A stretch of DNA of 64,000 nt, taken from the NCBI GenBank assembly GCA_026390595.1, contig JAPLFQ010000033.1, positions 138,114 to 202,113 on the forward strand, read 5' to 3'. Positions 8,435-16,291 of this stretch are shown here, piece by piece. This DNA comes from Ignavibacteriales bacterium (GTDB lineage Bacteria > Bacteroidota > Ignavibacteria > UBA10030). Position numbers and translations under genes: made by a program. The notes under the pieces were generated by a model. It did not search any database. It had not been told where the DNA came from and saw only the letters and a program-made list of their open reading frames with translations. Each line of letters starts with the position of its first letter. The stretch's first letter is position 1.

Positions 8435-10851
8435 TCGTCATATCGCAACGATTCTTCCTTCTGCTTCTTTGGCGGTGCGCCAAAGTTATAGGTGATACCA
8501 ACATAGACAATGCGGGAATCCCGCCTGTTAACAAGGTTTTGATGGAGCAATGGAGTATCCAGGAAGCTCTCGCGCCTCAACGACTTGAAAACGTCGGCCA
8601 CGGTGGCAGTTATGCTGAGCTTGCCTGCGATCAGTTCCTGCCGCATACCCATATTCACGACGTAACTGGGCAGGGATTCACCCTGCGGAGTAAGCCTCCG
8701 AGAACTGTAATTGGAGTTCACTTGCATCATCGAAGACCTGGTTACATTTACGCTGACCGTGAGTGCGCCGCTCCAGGTAGTGACAGATTTGTTCTGTCCG
8801 TAACCCAGGTTGGATGCGTCTATTTGATTGAAGAAAACGTTCGTGCTCCCGTGCACGGAAGCTATGTCTCCCAGGTCGGCCGAGAGTATGACCTCAATGC
8901 CGGTAGACCGGTCGTTGGAGAGATTTGTGCGCGTTGTCAGGAGCGTCGTGTCATTGATGAGCTGCGTGATCGAGGTGAAACGGTCATATGTGTATCGATA
9001 GTACAGGCTCGGAAGAACGGAAAACAAATCCGTTTCAAACTTGCACCCAAATTCGAGTGAATGAACATACTCGGGTTTGAGCTTCGGGTTCCCTGAGCTG
9101 ATGTTCCTCGGGTCGCGATATTCGGGGAACGGATTGAGATCATCTCCTTCCGGCCTGCGCACCCGCTTGCTGTAGCTGAGCCGGAGTTCACTCGCGGGGC
9201 TTAGTGCATACGTCAGGTGAACTGTCGGAAACACGCTGAAGTAGCTGTTTGTGATTGTGGAATCCAATGTGACCAGGTTGGACTTGATGAATGACCCTTC
9301 CGCCCGAAGTCCCGCCATGAAACCGAAGTCACCAAACGACCGTTCATACGTAGCGTAGAACGCATGCACCGCCTCATCATAGATGAACCGGTTCGACTTT
9401 GAGTTGTCCTTCAGAAATCGCTGAAGCGATGCGCTGTAGTTCTCAAAGTAGAAATCCATGTCCCTGCGATTCATCTCTCCCGCATATCCCGTCTCAAACG
9501 TTGCATCCTCCGAGAGCGGATCTGAGTAGTCCAACGTCGTCTCGAATTTTCGCTCAGTTTGCTTGATCAGGCTGTTGTCGTGTTGATCCGGGGCAGGAGG
9601 AAACGTAGAAATATCAGTGTAGTGATTGTCTTCCTGCTCAGGGGCGTTTGAACCGTTTATCTCTAGCCGAAGCTTCTGATTCTTCTTCTTGAACTTGTGT
9701 TCCGCGAACATCTTGAAACCATATTCGTCTTCATACTCATAATCCACCCTGTTTCGTCCAAACACTTGGATGTTTCTTCCAAGCAGATCCTGAACGACTT
9801 TTGACGCGTTTTCGAGCCTGGTGAACCCGTTGTAGAAGTAGTTGCCTGAAATTCCAGCGCTCGTGGAAGCATCGAGCGCATAATCCAGCCCGAGTGCTGC
9901 CATATGGGAAAGAGGTGTGGCATCTGACAAGAGGTCTTCCTGGTAGTATGTCGATCCGCCACTTACGTCTTTCTGCAACCGAGTGTCCATGGTGATACGG
10001 TTCCGGCTGTCCTGGCGTAGGCTGTAGCTTCCGAACAGGTTCAAATCGCCTGGGTTGTAATTCAGCCGGACGTTTCCGTTGTACCGGCTGTTGTTGCCGA
10101 TGTTCGCTGTGATAGCGCCGTTTGTTCCCAGGCTGACATTCTTTTTCAGAACGATGTTGATGATGCCGGACGTCCCGTCGGGCTTGTACTTCGCAGACGG
10201 ATTGGTGATCAGCTCAATTCTCTCGATGGAACTTGCCGGCATCTGCTGCAGGACCGTGGCGCTGCTCTTCGCCATCAGGGGCGAGCTCTTACCGTTGATC
10301 AGAATCAGCACGCTCGAAGAACCCCTGAGGCTGACGTTGCCGTCAATGTCCACTTCGACGGAGGGAATGCTCTGGAGCAATTCGCTTGTGGAGCCGGACT
10401 TGCTCATGATATCCTGACCGATGTTGTACACTTTTCGATCAATCGAATTCGTGAAGAGGGCCTTCTGTGCTGTGATGAGCACTTCGTCGAGCTTCACCGA
10501 TCCTTCCTTCAGTGGAACGACCCCGAGATTCCATGTGCTGGTTTGGGCGCCTATTCTGTGAGTCGGCGTGACGTTCTCCTGGTAGCCGACAAAACTCATC
10601 CTCAAGAAATACTCACCTTCAGGGATATTTTGAAAGACAAAGGTTCCTTTGCTGTCAGTCTCCGTTCCTGCCGCGACGGTACTGTCGGCAGCGTTGCGGA
10701 CCACAACGTTCACAAACTCCATGGGCCGGCCGCTCACTTCATCAACCACCTTGCCGGAAATGGTTGTACCACGCTGGTTCTGAGGAAACAAACAGGCAGT
10801 GAACAACAGAAAGCAACAGATCAGATACAGGATTCGCACCGGGTATGGCAT
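8425..10851 (-). CDS. TonB-dependent receptor-like outer-membrane barrel with N-terminal carboxypeptidase-regulatory-like domain
   Basis: An 808-residue outer-membrane protein. A signal peptide (about 1-24, LYLICCFLLFTACLF) is followed by a carboxypeptidase-regulatory-like domain at about 28-110 (ISGKVVDEVSG, GEYFLRMSFVGYQ). A plug region runs from about 125 to 235 with IERIELITNPSAKY, and the rest is a long beta-barrel rich in aromatic strand ends, closing with VGITYNFGAP. This layout is typical of Bacteroidota outer-membrane beta-barrel family receptors. No SusD partner is adjacent. The ATG at 10851 was preferred because longer versions run into the activated promoter and the ssrA terminator. 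It is encoded just upstream of a two-component pair. The substrate (metal, siderophore or glycan) is unknown. Confidence 0.85.
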   Translation of the reverse strand: MPYPVRILYLICCFLLFTACLFPQNQRGTTISGKVVDEVSGRPMEFVNVVVRNAADSTVAAGTETDSKGTFVFQNIPEGEYFLRMSFVGYQENVTPTHRIGAQTSTWNLGVVPLKEGSVKLDEVLITAQKALFTNSIDRKVYNIGQDIMSKSGSTSELLQSIPSVEVDIDGNVSLRGSSSVLILINGKSSPLMAKSSATVLQQMPASSIERIELITNPSAKYKPDGTSGIINIVLKKNVSLGTNGAITANIGNNSRYNGNVRLNYNPGDLNLFGSYSLRQDSRNRITMDTRLQKDVSGGSTYYQEDLLSDATPLSHMAALGLDYALDASTSAGISGNYFYNGFTRLENASKVVQDLLGRNIQVFGRNRVDYEYEDEYGFKMFAEHKFKKKNQKLRLEINGSNAPEQEDNHYTDISTFPPAPDQHDNSLIKQTERKFETTLDYSDPLSEDATFETGYAGEMNRRDMDFYFENYSASLQRFLKDNSKSNRFIYDEAVHAFYATYERSFGDFGFMAGLRAEGSFIKSNLVTLDSTITNSYFSVFPTVHLTYALSPASELRLSYSKRVRRPEGDDLNPFPEYRDPRNISSGNPKLKPEYVHSLEFGCKFETDLFSVLPSLYYRYTYDRFTSITQLINDTTLLTTRTNLSNDRSTGIEVILSADLGDIASVHGSTNVFFNQIDASNLGYGQNKSVTTWSGALTVSVNVTRSSMMQVNSNYSSRRLTPQGESLPSYVVNMGMRQELIAGKLSITATVADVFKSLRRESFLDTPLLHQNLVNRRDSRIVYVGITYNFGAPPKKQKEESLRYDDSI

Positions 10852-10897
10852 ATTGGTCCGTGAAAACAAGTGAAAGGTCGAGAATCTACTTGGGAAG

Positions 10898-10930
10898 AAT
10901 ATAACCATCGGAAATGAAAGGAAGATGAAA
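10898..10930 (-). promoter_or_regulatory. activator-type promoter with 11-bp direct repeat, for the receptor gene
   Basis: On the minus strand TATATT (10903-10898) has no TTG-type -35 element 17 bases upstream. Instead TTTCAT occurs twice with an 11-base period (10930-10925 and 10919-10914), and the second copy ends 10 bases before TATATT. This is the geometry of a PhoB/OmpR-family box replacing the -35. Transcription would start near 10891, about 40 bases before the receptor ATG. Confidence 0.5.
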
Positions 10931-10980
10931 AAGACCTTGGGATTCAATTCACCAGAGAGCGGATCATCCTCCCCGCTCAT

Positions 10981-11013
10981 AAAAAAAAGGCCTTCGCTTT
11001 CGAGGCGAAGGCC
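10981..11013 (-). terminator. rho-independent terminator of ssrA
   Basis: On the minus strand a perfect 9-bp stem (GGCCTTCGC / GCGAAGGCC) with a 7-base loop is followed by eight T. It begins 7 bases after the tmRNA 3' end. Confidence 0.92.
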
Positions 11014-11020
11014 GAGATCG

Positions 11021-11394
11021 TGGAGGTGCGGGGAGTCGAACCCCGGTCCGAAGCGAAGACTCTCAAAACTTCTACGTACATAGCCTGCCTTTTAAGGTTC
11101 GCACAAGGAAACTCCGGCAGACAGGATTGGCCACGTGCTATCCTAAGTAGATCCCGCTTGTGGCAGGATTTCGCGCGATTCCCTTCGAAACAGAATCACG
11201 CTAGCCCATCTTATTCGACGTTCTCCCCGCCCCCAATGGGCGAGAAACGGGGGAACGGGTTGCCTAATTTAATTAAGCAGCCAGTGCGTAGTTGTAGTTG
11301 GCACTTGAGTGTTTACCGCTTCTTTAGCGTGGACACGGAGACCACGATACGCAGTTCTGAGCTTCCTCATCCCCGTCGAATCCAGGTCACCCCC
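11021..11394 (-). ncRNA. ssrA: transfer-messenger RNA (tmRNA)
   Basis: About 374 nt on the minus strand. The 5' end GGGGGTGACC leads into the conserved TGGATTCGACGGGG. The 3' end carries a T-arm GGTTCGACTCC and the strand CACCTCC, which pairs with GGGGGTG (one G-U) to form the alanine-type acceptor stem. A mRNA-like frame encodes ANYNYALAA then TAA (11302-11273), the degradation tag added to stalled proteins by trans-translation. The discriminator A is followed by CG, so the 3' CCA is not encoded and must be added. A strong terminator follows, and a candidate promoter lies at 11438-11466; the 5' end would then need RNase P processing. Confidence 0.96.
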
Positions 11395-11437
11395 AGGATA
11401 TGCAGGTGAGGAGTTGATTGTCGGTTGAGGCTCCAAC

Positions 11438-11466
11438 AATATACGATTTTATCGGCAGATACTCAA
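11438..11466 (-). promoter_or_regulatory. promoter for ssrA
   Basis: On the minus strand TTGAGT, 17 bases, TATATT. Transcription would start about 37 bases upstream of the mature 5' end of tmRNA, consistent with the processed 5' ends known for this RNA. It lies in the 85-base gap between ssrA and the LOG-family gene. Confidence 0.55.
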
Positions 11467-11479
11467 TTGACGGCAAAGC

Positions 11480-12325
11480 CTAAGGCATTTCGCTGGTTTC
11501 GCCGGGATAGTTCTTCCTGATTTCCCTGACGAGATGCTCATATGCTTCCTCAGGGGTGTCGGCAAACCGGAAGAGCTTCAAGTCATCGGCACTGATCAGC
11601 TTCAAGCGAACGAGGTTCTCGAAATTGATGGTCTTTTGCCAGTATTCCCTGCCATACAGAATCACGGTGACTTTCTTCTTGAGCTTGTGTGTTTGAAGCA
11701 GCGTCAGCACTTCAAACGCTTCGTCGAATGTCCCAAATCCTCCTGGAAACATCACCATCGCCTTCGAGAGATACACAAACCAGAGCTTTCGCATGAAGAA
11801 ATAGTGGAACTCGAAGTTCAGTTCGTCAGGAATGTAAGGGTTTGAGTTCTGCTCAAACGGAAGGCTGATATTAAGTCCAACGGAGCGACCTCCAGCCAGT
11901 TTCGCCCCTTTGTTCGCAGCTTCCATGATTCCGGGTCCGCCACCGGAGCTGATCATGAACCTGTTCTTCTGATGAAGCCGCTTTGTCCATTTGGTCAGCA
12001 GCTGGGCCAGTTTCACTGCGTCCTCGTAATAGCGGGACATATCCAGATCTACTTTCGCAGATTCGATATCCTTTTTGACCTTCGCTGTCAGTGGACGGCC
12101 TTTGTGAACGTTCCTGGATACTTCCTTGAAGCGATGGATCGCTTTTGAGCGCGGGAGAACACGCGCTGAGCCGAAGAATACGATCGTGTCGCGAATTCCC
12201 TCATACTTGAATCGTCTCGCAGGTTCGAGAAACTCGGAGATAAGCCGTATGACTCTCGCGTCCGGGCTATTCAGAAAGTCCGGATTATTGTATGCTTTTA
12301 CAGGTTTATGTTTTTGATTTGGCAT
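11480..12325 (-). CDS. LOG-family (TIGR00730-type) Rossmann-fold protein
   Basis: A 281-residue protein with the two signatures of the LOG/lysine-decarboxylase-like family: GGGPGIMEAANKGA in the middle and PGGFGTFDEAFEVL further on. Characterised members cleave ribose 5-phosphate from cytokinin nucleotides or from nucleoside monophosphates; many bacterial members are of unknown role and are often mislabelled lysine decarboxylases. The long N-terminal extension (about 100 residues before the core) and the FARR-like basic patches fit the longer bacterial subgroup. The ATG at 12325 (AAAGGA upstream) is preferred; an in-frame ATG at 12361 would add 12 residues. It lies upstream of ssrA on the same strand. 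Confidence 0.85.
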   Translation of the reverse strand: MPNQKHKPVKAYNNPDFLNSPDARVIRLISEFLEPARRFKYEGIRDTIVFFGSARVLPRSKAIHRFKEVSRNVHKGRPLTAKVKKDIESAKVDLDMSRYYEDAVKLAQLLTKWTKRLHQKNRFMISSGGGPGIMEAANKGAKLAGGRSVGLNISLPFEQNSNPYIPDELNFEFHYFFMRKLWFVYLSKAMVMFPGGFGTFDEAFEVLTLLQTHKLKKKVTVILYGREYWQKTINFENLVRLKLISADDLKLFRFADTPEEAYEHLVREIRKNYPGETSEMP

Positions 12326-12408
12326 CAGAGTTTTGATCCTTTGGTGTAAAGGTGTTAGCATAATCTCATGATAATTCCACTCTAAGCATAACCATGGCCC
12401 TATCTTGT

Positions 12409-13296
12409 CTAATTGTCGACAATTTGGAGCGAAACCTTGAGCCCATCTTTCAAAAAAAAGTAATCTCTCTGTGGGTTGTGACCCGCCAGCTTCAGGTAGC
12501 CAATCCCGCGCTTCTCACCCGTGGATCCAATACTGACCGTGCTGGTAATGACACCCGCCTCATCCTGCTCATGGAAAAAGGACACGGGAAGTTCGGCTGG
12601 CATATCTGAAATGCGCAATTTGACAATTCGCCGCTGAACTTTCTTGTAAGTATCGAGCCTGGCAATCACTTCCTGGCCGATGTAACACCCTTTCGTCCAT
12701 GAGATCAGAGAGCCAAGCCCGGCCTCGAGCGGATTATACTGAAGTGTAAGTTCTGCGCCTGCAGCGGGGATCGCGTTAAGAACGCGGAATTCGCTGAACG
12801 CCTGTGGCGTTCTTCGGACCAGACCGCCTGCATTGAGAATTTGTTCGGTAGACTCCCGTGCAGACAACGGACTCATAACCCGACCCAGCCTGTTGTTGCC
12901 CCAGGACTCCATCGCTACAATGCAACCTGCTGACAAAGTTGAAGTCAGGTGAGCATAATCTATGTTGTCACTATCATGCAATACAAACTGTGCAAATGAA
13001 GGAGTTAGATCATCAACTTTGATGTCTTCCATTACAATGTATTTCTCAAGCCAGGAGATTAGGGGGGCAGGAGGCTGCACTTGTCCAAACAACTGCAAGG
13101 TTGCTTCGTCTGGCCTATGAATGTTCAGAACATCGACGATCTTTCCCTTCTCATTGGTAAGGACTGTCTGGATGCACTGACCAACCTTGAGCGATGAAAC
13201 ATCATTCGTGGAGATTCTCTGGATAAGGTCGAGGCTCTCTGAACCTGTCAGAGAGATGACCGATCTTTCGCTCACATCGACAAATGAAGCCATCAT
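12409..13296 (-). CDS. ygfZ: folate-binding YgfZ/CAF17-family protein
   Basis: A 295-residue GcvT-like protein. The family signature KGCYIGQEV is at 202-210, with the conserved cysteine C204, followed by IARLDTYKKVQRR. N-terminal blocks include ISLTGSESLDLIQRIST and TVLTNEKGKIVD. YgfZ uses tetrahydrofolate and supports assembly or repair of iron-sulfur enzymes, including tRNA thiolation by MiaB. The window encodes several iron-sulfur proteins (NuoG, NuoI, GlcF, Nth), but none is adjacent. Two in-frame ATG codons stand at 13296 and 13293, preceded by AGGGAAG. The stop codon abuts a 14-base palindrome at 12411-12424. Confidence 0.88.
   Translation of the reverse strand: MMASFVDVSERSVISLTGSESLDLIQRISTNDVSSLKVGQCIQTVLTNEKGKIVDVLNIHRPDEATLQLFGQVQPPAPLISWLEKYIVMEDIKVDDLTPSFAQFVLHDSDNIDYAHLTSTLSAGCIVAMESWGNNRLGRVMSPLSARESTEQILNAGGLVRRTPQAFSEFRVLNAIPAAGAELTLQYNPLEAGLGSLISWTKGCYIGQEVIARLDTYKKVQRRIVKLRISDMPAELPVSFFHEQDEAGVITSTVSIGSTGEKRGIGYLKLAGHNPQRDYFFLKDGLKVSLQIVDN
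12411..12424. repeat. perfect 14-base palindrome at the ygfZ stop codon
   Basis: AATTGTCGACAATT is its own reverse complement. It begins in the last base of the ygfZ stop and lies about 85 bases upstream of the LOG-family start. It could be an operator for that gene or chance. Confidence 0.3.
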
Positions 13297-13435
13297 ACCC
13301 TTCTTCCCTGCAGGAGCAAATACTACTCAAGTATCACGACAGACTATTGCGTATATCTAACACGATGACAAAGACTAATGGTCATACTTCCAAACTGAAA
13401 AGTCTGGCCTGCCAATGCGACAATTCTGGAGATAG

Positions 13436-14638
13436 CTATCTCAGCGTAATCAGGACTATCTCGGCCAGTGCGTGAAATCGGATTGGAGCGAGTGTCAAGC
13501 CCAGTCCGTTTGTGACAATCAGGTTCATACTACCAAGCAAGAACAGGCCGCTTACGAACCTCGATTCCAATTGTGCGGGAGCCAGCAAGAACAAACCGGG
13601 AACTCCGAACGCGATCCCTCCTCCATGAGTATGTCCTGCCACCATGAGATTGAAGCCGTTACGAGTGGCAAGATCAACCAGTTCCTCGGCTGGCTGATGT
13701 GCCAGCATTATTCGGTATTCCCCTCTCTTTTCACTTGAATTCCCTTCAAGTCGCTTTCTTTCGGGCTTTTTCAGGTAGGTATAGGTGAATACCGATAGCG
13801 CAATACGACAGGAATCGGAATCTATGGTCACCGTGCTATCCTCGATGACGTTTACACCTGCCCTGGTGAGAGCTTCGACCACCATGGACTTGTCGGAAAA
13901 GAGATCATGATCTCCAACCGCGGCAAACGTACCGAACCTCGATTTCAGTCCGGCCATGATCCTGGCCGTGGATTCGATATAACGCGTCCCAGATGTGACG
14001 AGATCGCCCCCAAAGAGAACGAGATCCGGATTCAGAGAGTTCACTCTCCCCACATAGCGTTGCAGGTCATTCTTGGTGGTTCTCCCATCCCCCTGCACAT
14101 CGGAAATTGCCGCTATCCGGAAACCAGTCAGATTTTTCAATGCTGCCGGCAACGCGATCTCCTGGTGCACGATCCTGACCGTCCAGGTATCTCGAACAAT
14201 CACTACAAGAGAGTACACTGAAACCAAAGCGGTCATCCCGATGACGGCTACCGGCTTCCGCCTGATCCACCAATTCGCCAGAGACGGGACCAGTCTAACG
14301 AGTGAGGAACCGATGATAGCGAGGAGAGCGAACAAGATCATCAACTGGAACATGACTACCAAGCCGATCCAGAAGGGATAGCTCAATAGAATGTCGAGGA
14401 AGATGCTGTCACCCGAGAACGCTGGGACAGATCTTCTGCCCATGACGAGAAATGCGACAAAGAATGCGGCTGGCAGGGCATTGAGAAAGACATGAATACC
14501 CACAATCGCCCGCTTCAAATGACCGCGGTTCCATGTCGTCAGCTGGACCAACGCACCGAAGATCCCCTTGCCGACGAAGTAGTTGATTGCTGCAAGAGGC
14601 AGAGATATGACAAGTACTGCGACGAGTGTCCAAGGCAT
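13436..14638 (-). CDS. membrane-anchored metallophosphoesterase, YkuE-like, with altered metal-ligand motifs
   Basis: A 400-residue protein. The N-terminal ~160 residues contain about five membrane segments (for example IGLVVMFQLMILFALLAIIG), followed by a calcineurin-like phosphoesterase domain: ISDVQGDG at 168-175, FGGDLV at 199-204, GDHD at 232-235, LAHQP near 292 and GHTHGG at 325-330. The usual first motif DxH reads DVQ, and the usual GNHD reads GDHD, so two metal-coordinating positions differ. Related proteins act on lipid or nucleotide phosphates at the membrane. The start at 14638 lies 8 bases after the asparaginase-like stop; a longer frame from 14737 would overlap that gene by 91 bases and is less likely. 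Confidence 0.8.
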   Translation of the reverse strand: MPWTLVAVLVISLPLAAINYFVGKGIFGALVQLTTWNRGHLKRAIVGIHVFLNALPAAFFVAFLVMGRRSVPAFSGDSIFLDILLSYPFWIGLVVMFQLMILFALLAIIGSSLVRLVPSLANWWIRRKPVAVIGMTALVSVYSLVVIVRDTWTVRIVHQEIALPAALKNLTGFRIAAISDVQGDGRTTKNDLQRYVGRVNSLNPDLVLFGGDLVTSGTRYIESTARIMAGLKSRFGTFAAVGDHDLFSDKSMVVEALTRAGVNVIEDSTVTIDSDSCRIALSVFTYTYLKKPERKRLEGNSSEKRGEYRIMLAHQPAEELVDLATRNGFNLMVAGHTHGGGIAFGVPGLFLLAPAQLESRFVSGLFLLGSMNLIVTNGLGLTLAPIRFHALAEIVLITLR

Positions 14639-14646
14639 GTTGGGGG

Positions 14647-15726
14647 CTACTTCTTCTCCCTCGTGTAGAGATAAGCGCAATTCTCCAATCGGCTCTCCTT
14701 CTCTCCGGTGTTCACTGCGAATTTCGGGCCGCTCCAAATAGCCGCGGACCCGTATGAACCATTCTTGCTAATAGCGTAGAAATTGACATTGAAATTCGGG
14801 CGCCCCTTTGCATCGAGCAGCCGCCTCTCTTTGGTCTGGCTTGCGATACGTTTACACGCCATCAGACATGCTTCTTCAGGCGACTTGCCTTGTCGCATGA
14901 ATTCGACGATCATCACGCTGCTGCACGCAAGGAGGTTAGCTTCGCCTCTGCCTGTGGAACCGGCCGCCCCAACCTCGTTGTCTACGTACAAGCCTGCGCC
15001 AAGGATCGGTGAATCTCCCACTCTCCCAGGGATCTTGAAGGCGAGCCCGCTCGTCGTTGTCACGCCAGAGACATTTCCCTTCAAATCCACGGCATCGCAA
15101 TTAATCGTGCCGGTAATACGCTCGTACTTCCTGGGTCCTTCGCCGATATCAATCGTATTGATGTCGTGCGGTGGCAACCAGTCATCCTGATTGCTCAACG
15201 TCTCCTTCCACTTGAGCCAGATTTCCCTCGACTCGTCCGTCAGCAGGTTTTCCTCCTTGAACCCATGAGCTACGGCAAACTTGCGGGCTCCTTCTCCCAC
15301 CAACAGCACATGGTCGCTCCGTTCCATCACCAACTTCGCCACCTTAGATGGATTCTTGATATTACGAATGGATGCGACCGCACCACCGCGCCCCGAGGGA
15401 CCATGCATCACTGAAGAGTCCAATTCCACAATTCCCTCTTCATTTGGCAATCCGCCCAAGCCTACACTGTTATCATTTGGGTCATCTTCCACGATATTGA
15501 CGCCCGCAATGACTGCATCAAGGGCGTCGGCACCTTGATGGATGAGTTCCATAGCCCGCGCAGTCGCCTGCAGGCCGTTTGCGCTTGAAATGACAACAGG
15601 CCGAACGGGTGATTTGCTTTGAGCATGAATCTCGCCAACGGCGGAGACAGAATTTGCCACAAGTGCGGCAGCACTTGCCATCGTTGCCGACTTCAAGAAT
15701 TCTCTGCGTTTCATTGCACTATCCAT
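14647..15726 (-). CDS. secreted N-terminal-nucleophile asparaginase/glycosylasparaginase-like hydrolase
   Basis: A 359-residue Ntn hydrolase with a twin-arginine-type leader (MKRREFLKSAT then a hydrophobic run, about 1-36). The fold is marked by SVGLGGLPNEEG, GRGGAVASI, the self-cleavage site G206-T207 in ITGTINCDAVD, and TTTSGLAFKIPGRVGDSP. The family matures by cutting before the Thr, which becomes the nucleophile. It hydrolyses the GlcNAc-Asn link, L-asparagine or isoaspartyl peptides; Gly-Thr at the site is as in isoaspartyl peptidases, while the GRVGDSPI region resembles glycosylasparaginases. The ATG at 15726 has a strong AGGGAGG seven bases upstream. It forms a unit with the metallophosphoesterase 8 bases downstream. 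Confidence 0.87.
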   Translation of the reverse strand: MDSAMKRREFLKSATMASAAALVANSVSAVGEIHAQSKSPVRPVVISSANGLQATARAMELIHQGADALDAVIAGVNIVEDDPNDNSVGLGGLPNEEGIVELDSSVMHGPSGRGGAVASIRNIKNPSKVAKLVMERSDHVLLVGEGARKFAVAHGFKEENLLTDESREIWLKWKETLSNQDDWLPPHDINTIDIGEGPRKYERITGTINCDAVDLKGNVSGVTTTSGLAFKIPGRVGDSPILGAGLYVDNEVGAAGSTGRGEANLLACSSVMIVEFMRQGKSPEEACLMACKRIASQTKERRLLDAKGRPNFNVNFYAISKNGSYGSAAIWSGPKFAVNTGEKESRLENCAYLYTREKK

Positions 15727-15743
15727 CGTTTGTCCTCCCTGTC

Positions 15744-15757
15744 ATGTATCGATACAT
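15744..15757. repeat. perfect 14-base palindrome upstream of the asparaginase-like gene
   Basis: ATGTATCGATACAT lies between the stop of the deoxyribosyltransferase-like gene (15791) and the ribosome binding site of the next gene. It could be an operator. No matching -35/-10 pair was found next to it. Confidence 0.3.
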
Positions 15758-15790
15758 CGTGGAGTCGTTGTAGAATCGCTATAGAAATCG

Positions 15791-16291
15791 TTAGCTGGCC
15801 GTGCGGGCGGCAGTATGTTTGACCAGCAGAAAGACCTTCAGGTCATCGAACGACCCGAACACTTTGGTAGTGCAGCCAAGCACCCACCCCGGAATTTCCG
15901 CAAGGGGCATCCTGGTGACCATGTAAACGGGCTTGCTTGTGAATCGGCACAGCGTTACTTCACCGGTAGTGCCTGCCCCGCGCTGTGCACTCTCGTCCCA
16001 GTAGCAAACTACATAATCGGTCTTCTCCGCAATTTCGTAGCTGTCCATGTCCACGAGCTCGCGGATAAGATCCATGTAGACATCGATGTTTTGGAGCTTC
16101 AAGTCGCGAAACTTGCCTTTGGGCAACTTCCGGGATAGAAATGCCTCGCTCGTGACATTTGGATTGTAGACCGTGTGCTGCAGGTTCTTTTGGATCCAGC
16201 CATCCATGTCCATTCTCCAATCGATCCCCTCCCCCTTCGCAAACTCCATTCCTCCAGAAAGATATGCTCTGAGCACCTTAGGAGAGTTCAC
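15791..16291 (-). CDS. nucleoside 2-deoxyribosyltransferase-like protein
   Basis: A 166-residue protein. RAYLSGGMEFA at the N-terminus, a central acidic region and DESAQRGAGTTGEVTL near the middle match the nucleoside 2-deoxyribosyltransferase superfamily, whose catalytic Glu lies in the GT(x)xE element (here TTGE). Such enzymes cut or transfer the deoxyribose of nucleosides; distant members have unknown substrates, so the activity is tentative. The GTG at 16291 has GGAGGG just upstream and overlaps the end of glcF by 14 bases; an ATG at 16324 without a ribosome binding site is the alternative. It is co-directional with glcF and the asparaginase-like gene. Confidence 0.6.
   Translation of the reverse strand: MNSPKVLRAYLSGGMEFAKGEGIDWRMDMDGWIQKNLQHTVYNPNVTSEAFLSRKLPKGKFRDLKLQNIDVYMDLIRELVDMDSYEIAEKTDYVVCYWDESAQRGAGTTGEVTLCRFTSKPVYMVTRMPLAEIPGWVLGCTTKVFGSFDDLKVFLLVKHTAARTAS

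Noticed and set aside
14647..15726. Apparent loss of the Asp-Thr self-cleavage site in the asparaginase-like protein
   Set aside because: Alignment by eye puts Thr207 after Gly206, and Gly-Thr is the normal site in isoaspartyl peptidases, so the nucleophile is present.
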